From an uncultured Dehalococcoidia bacterium (GTDB taxonomy: Bacteria > Chloroflexota > Dehalococcoidia > Lucifugimonadales > UBA3495): a stretch of 64,000 nt of DNA. Position 1 is the first letter of the stretch. Every line of letters starts with the position of its first letter. This document shows positions 57,011 through 64,000 of this stretch, one piece after another. Made by a program: the position numbers and the translations under genes. Below the pieces are notes generated by a model. The model worked only from the letters and a program-made list of their open reading frames with translations, made no database searches and had not been told where the DNA came from. The DNA is taken from assembly GCA_951813535.1 (NCBI GenBank), contig OX638345.1, forward strand, positions 3,960,608 to 4,024,607, written 5' to 3'.

Positions 57011-58378
57011 ATGAACATCACCAGGCATATTGGCGAATACGTCACCGGCACCGATATCGAGGACTTCCCACCCGACGCCATCGAAGCCGCCAAGGGGGCC
57101 ATCATGGACTGCCTGGCCTGTATGCTGGCCGGCTCCCATGAGTCCCTGTCGGACATCCTCTGCCGCTACGTCGCGGCCGAGTCGGCTGCCCCCGCCGCCA
57201 GCGTCGTGGGTCGGGGATTTCGGACCTCCGCGGCCAACGCTGCCCTGGTCAACGGGGCAATGGCCCACGCTCTCGACTACGATGACATTACCCAGGTCAC
57301 CAAGACCCACCCCACCGCGGTCCTGCTGCCCGCTGCCCTGGCCGTAGCCGAGGAGTGCGGCGCTTCCGGCCGGGACCTGCTGCTCGGTTATATGTCCGGG
57401 TTCGAGGTCGCCTGCGCCGTGGGCGAGTCCTTGAGTGAAGCCTACTACGATGATCTGGGATGGCATCCCACCGGCCCCCTGGGCGCCGTCGGGTCGGCGG
57501 CCGCCGCGAGCCGCATCATGTCGCTGGACCCCGAACAGACCGCGATGGCCATCTCGCTGGCCGCGTCCCAGGCATCAGGGCTGCGACAGAACTTCGGCAC
57601 CATGACCAAGCCCTTCCATGCCGGAGACGCTGCCCGCGCCGGCGTCGTATCGGCCAAGCTGGTCCGCGACGGTTTCACCTCCAGTCCGGATGCCCTGGAG
57701 GGACGTTTCGGGTTCATTCGCGCCTTCTCGGGGGGCCAGGGTTTCGACAGCCAGCAGGTGGCGGAGAACCTGGGCAAAAAGCTCTATCTGGTGGAATCCG
57801 GCATCGAAATCAAGAAGTACCCCTGCTGCGGCAGCGCCCACCTGGCTCTTGACGCCACCTTCGACCTGCTGTCCCAGGGCGCTATCGACCCGGAGGCCGT
57901 TGACCGTATCGATGTGATGGTGGACTTCGACCCGCCGCGCTCGCTGATCCACTCGCGCCCGGTGGCGTCCCTGGAGGGCAAGTTCAGCATGCAGTATTGT
58001 CTGGCTGCGGCCCTGCTGGACCGTCGGGTGGGGTTGCAGTCCTTCACCGATGATCAGGTGATGCGTCCCGAGGCCCAGGCGATGATCCCCCTCATTGACA
58101 TGCGCCGCATCCCGGGCAACGAGGGCAAGCCAAGCTGGACCGAGGGCTACCACCAGGTCGAGGTACAACTGAAGGATGGAACCGTTCTCCGGCAGCAGGC
58201 CTACCGCGCCGACAGCGGCGCCCTGCGTGGCGTCACGGTGGAGGATATCCGCGCGAAGTTCCGGGACTGCGCGTCCCAGTCGCTGTCCGAAGCAACGACG
58301 GCGGACCTCCTGGCCCGCCTGGACCTGCTGGAGGAGGGAGCGCCCATCAGCGGCCTGGCAGACTTGCTTCGGGGCTGA
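57011..58378 (+). CDS. MmgE/PrpD family protein
   Basis: 455 residues from ATG 57011 (GGAGG 6 nt upstream). It has the family layout: an N-terminal helical domain (AIMDCLACMLAGSHES, NGAMAHALDYDDITQVTKTH, HPTAVLLPAALAVAEE), then LGAVGSAAAASRIMSLDPEQ and FGTMTKPFHAGDAARAGVVS, then a lid domain with IKKYPCCGSAHLALDA. The conserved DYDD and K-P-x-H-x-G segments are intact. Members include 2-methylcitrate dehydratase, cis-aconitate decarboxylase and iminodisuccinate epimerase. Without other prp genes nearby the substrate is open. It is on the same strand as the lactonase, 248 bp downstream. Confidence 0.92.
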   Translation: MNITRHIGEYVTGTDIEDFPPDAIEAAKGAIMDCLACMLAGSHESLSDILCRYVAAESAAPAASVVGRGFRTSAANAALVNGAMAHALDYDDITQVTKTHPTAVLLPAALAVAEECGASGRDLLLGYMSGFEVACAVGESLSEAYYDDLGWHPTGPLGAVGSAAAASRIMSLDPEQTAMAISLAASQASGLRQNFGTMTKPFHAGDAARAGVVSAKLVRDGFTSSPDALEGRFGFIRAFSGGQGFDSQQVAENLGKKLYLVESGIEIKKYPCCGSAHLALDATFDLLSQGAIDPEAVDRIDVMVDFDPPRSLIHSRPVASLEGKFSMQYCLAAALLDRRVGLQSFTDDQVMRPEAQAMIPLIDMRRIPGNEGKPSWTEGYHQVEVQLKDGTVLRQQAYRADSGALRGVTVEDIRAKFRDCASQSLSEATTADLLARLDLLEEGAPISGLADLLRG

Positions 58379-58500
58379 AGTTCTTGAGCGGATTCTTGCG
58401 CGGTGGTGCTGTGCCTTGCCGTAACTGCTCGGACGTGTGACCCATGCGTTTCGACGAGGACGGGAATGCAAACGCCACGCGGGGATTGATTCTCTTCGCT

Positions 58501-58663
58501 CATGCGTACCCGTTTTCGTAAATCGTCAGAATCAAGAGTTGTAGGATCTAGGATTTGGCAGGATTGGGAGATCTCCATCACAGAACGGTTCCAATCCTGG
58601 CAATCCCCAAATCTTGAAAATCCTGATCCTGACGTTTCCCCGCCGCAAACTGGGTACGTATGA
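58501..58663. repeat. MITE-like element B
   Basis: Termini CATGCGTACCCGTTTT and AAACTGGGTACGTATG enclose a core that starts CGTAAATCGTCAGAATC and ends AATCCTGATCCTGACG, with GGATTTGGCAGGATT and CAATCCTGGCAATCC as inner arms. The core differs from element A but is related to element C; the outer termini match element A. Confidence 0.75.
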
Positions 58664-58732
58664 GATCAAGGGAAGGGTTGACGCCGCGCCCCTCCCCGTC
58701 TGCGATACGCCGGCGCCGGACCCTGCGGAAGG

Positions 58733-60133
58733 CTAAATCCGGGGCCGGATGTTCTGGTTGTGGCTGAACATATTCGTCGGATCGTACTTCTGCTTCAGGG
58801 TTGCCAGCCTGTGGAAGTTGTCCCCAAAGGCCGCCTGTATCGCCTCTTCTCCTTCCTCAGCCTCGGTGCCGACCTGGTTGATGTAGGGCCCCGACGAGAA
58901 GGGCGCCAATGCCGAGGAGAAATCCCGTACCCAACGGATGTGGACTTCCGACTCCCCCGGATCCAAAAAGACCGCGTTGGTGGCCCACTCGCACCGGGCC
59001 CCCCGGTGTCCGAAGGCGGTCTCGTTGGCGGGTACCCGCCGCGTGGCGTTGCCCAGGTACTGGAACAGCACGCTCGAGAGCGGCGAGGTGACCCGGTCGA
59101 AGTAGTCGAGGGTGATGTCCAACGCGTCGTCGCTGACTTCGCTCATGAAATGGGACTTCAGGTAGTTGTGTCGTCCCTGTGGCGCCAGCGCCAGCGATTG
59201 GGCCTCGGTGTATGGCATGGGCCGGACATCGTCGGCTAGTGGCGGGCCGAACTCCCGGAGCGGCCGGATGATGCGCTCCCCCTCCTCGATGGGGCCGTAG
59301 TAACAGAGCAGAGTGCGGCACACCTTGCCTCCTCCGTCCGGGAGGGTCGCCAGGAAGGTGATGATGTTCATCTCGTCGGGCATATCGGCGGTGAACTCGC
59401 CAACCAGGGCGAAGAACTCCCGCGCCTTGTCGTACGGGTAGACCAGGTATCCCGCCAGCACCAAGGGGCCGACGGGATGCAGCCGGTACTCCAGAGAGGT
59501 CGCGACGCCGAAGTTGCCGCCGCCGCCCCGAAGGCCCCAGAGCAGGTCCGGGTTCTCGTCGGCGCTGGCAGTGAGCGACCGGCCGTCGGCGGTGACCACA
59601 TCGGCTGAAATCAGATTGTCGCAACTGAGACCGTGACTCCCCGACAGCCATCCGATGCCGCCGCCCAGCGTGAGACCGGCGATGCCGGTGTCCGGATCGG
59701 TCCCTCCCGGCGCGGCGAGCCCGAAGGCCTGCGTCTCGTGGTCGAACGCTCCCCACTTCGTCCCGCCCTGCGCCCGCACCGTTTGGGTCGACGGGTCGAC
59801 GCGGACGCCGGTCATACGCGAGAGGTCGATCATCAACCCATCTTCGCAAACGCTGTTGCCCGGGAAGTTGTGGCCGCCGCCGCGCACCGAAATCAGCAGA
59901 TTGTTCTCTCTCGCGAAGTTGACCGAATTAATCACGTCGGCCGTTCCGCTGCAGCGGGCGATCAGGGCCGGGCGCTTGTTGACCATGGCGTTCCAGATCC
60001 GGCGGACGCTGTCGTAGTCCTCGTCGCCGGCGCGCAGCGACTCCCCGTGCAGGCTGCCCGTGAAGTCCTCGATTGTTGCCCCGTCTATGACGGTGTAATC
60101 GCCGGAAAGGGTCGCAAAAGTTAGGTCCGCCAT
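58733..60133 (-). CDS. BBE-like FAD-linked oxidoreductase
   Basis: 466 residues from ATG 60133 (AGGGGG 8 nt upstream). The N-terminal PCMH-type FAD domain has ALIARCSGTADVINSVNFAR, ISVRGGGHNFPGNSV with H88 as probable FAD attachment site, and GIAGLTLGGGIGWLSGSHGL. The substrate domain and C-terminal berberine-bridge motif (NFHRLATLKQKYDPTNMFSH, NQNIRPR) complete it. A second covalent cysteine before the GGG motif is not apparent, so attachment is probably single. Such enzymes oxidise alcohols, sugars or aromatics using O2. Convergent with MmgE/PrpD, with element B between them. Confidence 0.92.
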   Translation of the reverse strand: MADLTFATLSGDYTVIDGATIEDFTGSLHGESLRAGDEDYDSVRRIWNAMVNKRPALIARCSGTADVINSVNFARENNLLISVRGGGHNFPGNSVCEDGLMIDLSRMTGVRVDPSTQTVRAQGGTKWGAFDHETQAFGLAAPGGTDPDTGIAGLTLGGGIGWLSGSHGLSCDNLISADVVTADGRSLTASADENPDLLWGLRGGGGNFGVATSLEYRLHPVGPLVLAGYLVYPYDKAREFFALVGEFTADMPDEMNIITFLATLPDGGGKVCRTLLCYYGPIEEGERIIRPLREFGPPLADDVRPMPYTEAQSLALAPQGRHNYLKSHFMSEVSDDALDITLDYFDRVTSPLSSVLFQYLGNATRRVPANETAFGHRGARCEWATNAVFLDPGESEVHIRWVRDFSSALAPFSSGPYINQVGTEAEEGEEAIQAAFGDNFHRLATLKQKYDPTNMFSHNQNIRPRI

Positions 60134-60290
60134 AGGTCAGTCCCCCTGCGTGCGTGTCGACGTCCCGCGAACTCCCGTGACAATGCTGGTCGGCCGGGGC
60201 AGCAGGCTCCGTCCGGAGGCCGTCCCGGTCCCCTTTGCCCGTCGCCGATTATATGTCCGGCAAGGTGTGCCTGCCACCCGCCGGTCACCT

Positions 60291-60449
60291 CACGCGTACC
60301 GACTTTCGTAAATCGTCAGAAGCGCGATTTGCGGGATTTTTTGATTTTGCAGGATTGGAAATGCTCCATCACGGAACGGTTCAAATCCTGACAATCCGTA
60401 AATCTCGAAAATCCTGATTCTGACGATTTACGAAACTGGCTACGCCCGA
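60291..60449. repeat. MITE-like element C
   Basis: Left terminus CACGCGTACC, right terminus degenerate (CTGGCTACGCCCG). The core has an 18-bp perfect inverted repeat, TTTCGTAAATCGTCAGAA (60304-60321) and its complement (60418-60435), around inner arms like those of element B. Confidence 0.75.
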
Positions 60450-60637
60450 AACTGGGACGTTGTTGACATTTTGCCGCAATACGGCCGGCAAAAGTCACGC
60501 ATGTACCCGCCCTGAAAAGTGGCAGCCACCGCAGCGGCCGCCAACCAGTTCCCAGCCGTTGGCTCAACCGGTATCGAATCGCCGGGGATGTCGTGGCGGT
60601 TACTCGCTGCCGGGCTTCGCCTTCGGGTCGCCCTCCG

Positions 60638-61639
60638 CTATTGCAAACGCGGCAGCAGTTCCTCGGAGATGAGCTGCAGGTAGTCCAACCGGGCGGAGAA
60701 TTCGCTGGGCAAATTCAAGCTGGCCAGCCCGATATAGTCCAGGCCGTCTTCTTCCCGGCACCGGTTGATGATCTCAGCGCAGTCCTGCGGACTTCCGGCA
60801 ACCGCCCAATCGGCCAGATCCCGCTGACCGCCGAGGCCGAAATCCACCGTGGTGCTTTCCTGCATGTTGAAAGCGCCGTACATGCCGGCTTTCTTGGCGG
60901 CCATCTCTCTGGCTTCCACGATGGCCGTTTCGCGGTCCCGGGCGATGGCTATGGAGCGGTGGGCGCCGATCCGCCCGGCGGGGTCCTTGCCCAGCTCTTC
61001 CAGCGCTTCCTTGTACTGCCGTGTCAACACGCTGATGTCCGTCCATCCCGGCTGGGGACCGAGGATGACCCGGTCGCCCAGGGCCGCAGCGCGCCGGACG
61101 GCGCCCCGGCTCTGCGCCGCGATCCAGATGGGAGGGTGGGGTTTTTGCGCGGGAGTCAGGGCGAGGCGGGCGCCGCTCACCTGCCAGTGCGCTCCCTGGA
61201 AGTTGACCTCCTCCCCGCTCCACAGCAGCTTCATCAACTCAATGGACTCTTCGAACCGGCCGACCCGATCCCTCCGGTTGGTGCCAAAAGCCGACAATTC
61301 CGCTTCCCGGTAACCCAATCCCACGCCCAGTACGAACCGCCCGTTGCTGATGTGGTCCAGCGTCACCGTCTGCTCGGCGATGTCCACCGGGTTGTGGTAG
61401 GGAAGCAACAGGATGCCGGTGAGCAGCGTCAAACCCTCAGCATCGGGAGCCAGACGGGCCAGCGTCTGCATCGGCTGCATCCAGACGGTGGGATGCGCGA
61501 TGTAGTGCTGGGGCATGTAGATGACCGAAAAGCCCAGCGATTTGGCCCGCCGGCATACCTCGGCGGCCTCCTCGACCTGCTGGTGCATGGGCCGGTCGGG
61601 ATCATCCATGTAATCGCGGATGTAAAGTCCTACTTCCAT
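60638..61639 (-). CDS. LLM-class flavin-dependent oxidoreductase
   Basis: 333 residues from ATG 61639; a TTG at 61648 is the alternative and the ribosome site is weak. A bacterial-luciferase-like TIM barrel: MEVGLYIRDYMDDPDRPMHQ, SLGFSVIYMPQHYIAHPTVW, GLTLLTGILLLPYHNPVDIA, ISNGRFVLGVGLGYREAELS, and HPPIWIAAQSRGAVRRAAAL. It probably uses reduced FMN or F420 to oxidise an organic substrate. It lies 30 nt downstream of the VOC gene on the same strand, so the two likely form an operon with the hydrolase upstream. Confidence 0.9.
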   Translation of the reverse strand: MEVGLYIRDYMDDPDRPMHQQVEEAAEVCRRAKSLGFSVIYMPQHYIAHPTVWMQPMQTLARLAPDAEGLTLLTGILLLPYHNPVDIAEQTVTLDHISNGRFVLGVGLGYREAELSAFGTNRRDRVGRFEESIELMKLLWSGEEVNFQGAHWQVSGARLALTPAQKPHPPIWIAAQSRGAVRRAAALGDRVILGPQPGWTDISVLTRQYKEALEELGKDPAGRIGAHRSIAIARDRETAIVEAREMAAKKAGMYGAFNMQESTTVDFGLGGQRDLADWAVAGSPQDCAEIINRCREEDGLDYIGLASLNLPSEFSARLDYLQLISEELLPRLQ

Positions 61640-61669
61640 TGGTGCCAACTCAATCCGTTGCGGTGCGCG

Positions 61670-62047
61670 TCAATCGGTGATGTACGTGTGAGTGATGACC
61701 TCCCAGACGTGGCCGTTCTCGCACTCGAAGTAGAACCCGCGACCCTGGTGCAGGTGGTTGATCTCGCCGTCCGTCCGTGAGCGGGGCCCGCTCCCGTAGA
61801 CGACGCCCTCGTCCTTGATCCGCTGCAGGATCGCGTCGAACTCCTCGTCGGAAGCCAGGAAAGCGTAGTGATTGGAGCGCGGGTTGTCCGAGTCGTCGAA
61901 GTCCAGCGTCAGTATGTCGTTGACCTTCACCGGCGCGAAATGGCCCCAGGGCCCCTCGTACTTCAGCCCAAACAACCGCGCGATGAACTCCGCAGACTTC
62001 ACCTTGTCGTGGGCGGGTACGATTGTGTGATCCAATTGCAACGGCAT
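61670..62047 (-). CDS. VOC-superfamily (glyoxalase/dioxygenase-like) protein
   Basis: 125 residues from ATG 62047 (GAGGAGG 5 nt upstream); the frame extends upstream to 62245 but that is the shadow of the hydrolase region. One VOC unit of paired beta-alpha-beta-beta-beta modules: LQLDHTIVPAHDKVKSAEFI, SNHYAFLASDEEFDAILQRI, GRGFYFECENGHVWEVITH. Likely metal ligands are H7, H60 and E116. The enzyme could be a lyase, dioxygenase or resistance protein. The same-strand hydrolase ends 103 nt upstream. Confidence 0.88.
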   Translation of the reverse strand: MPLQLDHTIVPAHDKVKSAEFIARLFGLKYEGPWGHFAPVKVNDILTLDFDDSDNPRSNHYAFLASDEEFDAILQRIKDEGVVYGSGPRSRTDGEINHLHQGRGFYFECENGHVWEVITHTYITD

Positions 62048-62150
62048 GGCTGTCCTCCTCTTGTGAGACTGTAACGAACGTCGTTGTTCCAACGCCGGTT
62101 CATCTTGAGATGGTTTCAGAGTGCGATGCACATCAAGCACACCGACCAAT

Positions 62151-64000
62151 TCAGCATCGCTCGCCGTCTCCGGCCCAGTAGTCATACTTCCGCCCCGCCA
62201 GTTCCACCATCTCGGCCACGTCCTCGTCGAGCAGGTAGCCCTCATCCACCAGGCCCATCGCAGCGCGAGTCACCTGCTCCACATAGTCCTCGCGGTCAGA
62301 ATACAACTCCTCGATGGATGATCGCGGATCGCCGGAGGCCTCCCTTTCGGCCCGGGTCGCCGGCAGCGGCAGAGACCAGCCGGCCAGGCCGCCGGTGATC
62401 CCGATGAACAGGTTGGAGTTGCCGATGCTCTCGTCCCGCAGGTTCCACCCGGTGTAGGTTGCCACCGGCACCGTCAGGTCGGGCAGGCAGATGCCCCGCC
62501 GTTCGTTGAACGTCTCGTCGATGTCGGCCACCAGCGCCGGGAACTCCTCCCCCTCGTCGGCCGGCAGGTTTATCGTGCGGCCCAGGTGTGCCTCCGGCCC
62601 GTAGTCCAGCCGGATCGCCCGGGTGGTCTCCGTGGGCACGCGCACGCCGGGCAGCTTGGCGAACCGCTCCAGCAGCGTGTGCGACTCCACCGCCGTGCCA
62701 TCGTCCAGGCTGGGATGGCGGCTGGCGGGAGGTTCCTCACCAGTGGTGACCCACCGGTCCAGGTTGTCCAGCGCCGCCCGCAGCAGCGGCGCGTAGTCCA
62801 CGCTGTTGAAGGGAAGCTGGCCCTTGATACCGTCGTTGGCCCGGATCTCGATCGGCGGGAACTCCCCCGAACCGTGCATGCAGCCGGCGAAGTGGTACCG
62901 GCGCACCGATGCGGATTCCGCCGCGTCGGTCAGCGTTTCCAGGTCGGTGTGGATCAGCGCCGCGTCGCCACGCCAGTACTCGGCCGAGGTGTTGGTGAAC
63001 ATGATCTTGGGCACGGAGCCCCGCCGCTCAATCGAATCGAGCAGGGAGCCCTGCGCCCCCGTCACCGGGTCGGTCTGCGTGGTGTCCGTGAAGGGGAACA
63101 TCTCCGGAATGATGTAGCAAACGTCCTTGGAGGGTTGTCCGAAACGCAGGTTGAACTCGCCGCGCATCGCCCCCGCCACGTGGGGGATGATCCCGTCCAG
63201 CGCCGGCCGGTCATCTTCGTCTTCGTTGATGCCCACGTGGATGTACTGGCGCAGGAAACGGCCGCTCTGGGAACGGCCCATGGCGTAGGCATAGTCGATT
63301 GCGCCGGCGCATGGATTGCCGGCTGCTGCCGGGGCGTGCTTCAGGAACGAGACGGCGTCCCGCATGGCGGCGAACCCCAGCCCCACGATCCGACTGCCCG
63401 TGGTGGTGTAGACCAGCTGGTAGATCCTTCCCGGCTCGAATCCGGAGGGCATGTAGATGTGGTTGTGCTGCGGTTCCAGGTCGGCGTCCTCCACCCGAAC
63501 AAAGGACCACTGGTCGCGGTCGACCGGTGTGGCCGGACTGTTGGGCAGGTCCCGCACCGTCAGGGTCGCCTCCGCTTCCTCCGGATCAGCGGCGGGATTG
63601 GGCAGGTGCTGCCGGTCGGCCAGCAGGAACACCTGGGTCGGTTCGTTGCACTGGAACTGGCACATGATCCGGCCCGTCAGCGGCCCCTGGGGTCCGATGG
63701 CTTCCGGCGCGTGCAGCCCGATCAGCCCCGGCGTCGGCGGCACGTCGGCCTGCCAGCCGCCCCAGACCACGGTGTAGCCCCGACGCATCAGGTAGCCGTT
63801 GCCAGCCTCCAGGGGAGACGTCGGGTCGTTGGCCGTGGGCACGCTGTTCAGGCTCAGCGCGGTTTTGCGGCCCCGGTTCACCACGTCGAACAGGATGCGG
63901 CGGTTGCCCCGGTCAGCGTTCGCCGGCTGGAGCATGGCGAAGTCCGACGAGAACTCCACCAGGCCCGCGGCGTTGCGCGGCGCCAGGTCGAGGTCCGTGA
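62151..64000 (-). CDS. Alpha/beta hydrolase-domain protein (start outside window)
   Basis: At least 615 residues; the frame stays open past 64000 (a GTG at 63959 is internal). The protein carries YVVWGGWQADVPP-like strands and the nucleophile elbow AMGRSQSGRFLRQYIHVGIN (G-x-S-x-S-G), then DGIIPHVAGAMRGEFNLRFG, RYHFAGCMHGSGEFPP (possible catalytic His) and a long C-terminal part. This fits the large alpha/beta hydrolase_10-type proteins found in environmental bacteria. Probably an esterase or lactonase. It heads the VOC-LLM gene string. Confidence 0.8.
   Translation of the reverse strand, partial: TDLDLAPRNAAGLVEFSSDFAMLQPANADRGNRRILFDVVNRGRKTALSLNSVPTANDPTSPLEAGNGYLMRRGYTVVWGGWQADVPPTPGLIGLHAPEAIGPQGPLTGRIMCQFQCNEPTQVFLLADRQHLPNPAADPEEAEATLTVRDLPNSPATPVDRDQWSFVRVEDADLEPQHNHIYMPSGFEPGRIYQLVYTTTGSRIVGLGFAAMRDAVSFLKHAPAAAGNPCAGAIDYAYAMGRSQSGRFLRQYIHVGINEDEDDRPALDGIIPHVAGAMRGEFNLRFGQPSKDVCYIIPEMFPFTDTTQTDPVTGAQGSLLDSIERRGSVPKIMFTNTSAEYWRGDAALIHTDLETLTDAAESASVRRYHFAGCMHGSGEFPPIEIRANDGIKGQLPFNSVDYAPLLRAALDNLDRWVTTGEEPPASRHPSLDDGTAVESHTLLERFAKLPGVRVPTETTRAIRLDYGPEAHLGRTINLPADEGEEFPALVADIDETFNERRGICLPDLTVPVATYTGWNLRDESIGNSNLFIGITGGLAGWSLPLPATRAEREASGDPRSSIEELYSDREDYVEQVTRAAMGLVDEGYLLDEDVAEMVELAGRKYDYWAGDGERC

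Noticed and set aside
56815-58490. Similar ~30-bp stretches (CGCAAATGCCATGCGGGGGT near 56828 and GCAAACGCCACGCGGGGATT near 58468)
   Set aside because: Similarity is short and gapped; may be part of a wider repeat but two loose copies are not enough.

Overview
This window looks like an accessory-rich stretch of a high-GC Chloroflexota genome, most likely a marine, possibly sponge-associated, SAR202-like lineage. That placement is inferred from gene content: an RND pump with no adaptor or outer-membrane partner, CaiB/BaiF, MmgE/PrpD, LLM and SMP-30 catabolic enzymes, Calx-beta-type secreted proteins, and many eukaryote-like repeat proteins (LRR, TPR, fibronectin III, cadherin-like). No rRNA or tRNA gene and no CRISPR array was seen.

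Layout. 0-9 kb: N-terminal part of a NurA nuclease, a DUF5679 zinc-ribbon protein, a NYN-domain RNase-like protein, an intact NarL-type kinase/regulator pair, small unknown genes and a frameshifted ABC substrate-binding protein. 9.3-12.7 kb: an RND transporter followed by a 37-residue membrane microprotein. 12.7-27 kb: three giant secreted proteins separated by gene relics. These relics are PD-(D/E)XK nuclease, Excalibur, viperin-like radical SAM, LuxR regulators, a CDF transporter and two broken transposases. 27-32 kb: IS110 with its probable bridge-RNA region, an IS1380 relic, and a leucine-rich-repeat gene split by a complete ISAs1 element with a 10-bp target duplication. 32.7-37 kb: another secreted Calx-beta-type protein, an AI-2E-type permease and a small membrane protein. 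37-44.5 kb: relics (RecQ-UvrD-type helicase, NadB), an orphan promoter and an intact 13-repeat TPR lipoprotein. 44.6-51.2 kb: a nest of IS21-family elements bracketed by 51-bp inverted repeats. 51.7-64 kb: the conserved metabolic block. It holds sulfopyruvate-decarboxylase-like subunits, a fused CoA-transferase, SMP-30 lactonase, MmgE/PrpD, a BBE-type FAD oxidase, an LLM flavin monooxygenase, a VOC protein and an alpha/beta hydrolase.

The metabolic genes suggest turnover of organosulfonates, lactones, CoA-thioesters and recalcitrant organics. The secreted repeat proteins suggest surface or host interaction. The middle of the window is a graveyard where transposons repeatedly hit genes. Several relics differ from an intact gene by one base in or near a homopolymer, so some may be assembly errors.

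The most notable non-gene signals are dispersed small repeats: a 27-bp palindrome (three copies plus a degenerate fourth), a MITE-like family sharing CACGCGTACC-type ends around different palindromic cores, and orphan ends of one insertion sequence at four places. The most notable relic is the C-terminal domain of a prokaryotic viperin.
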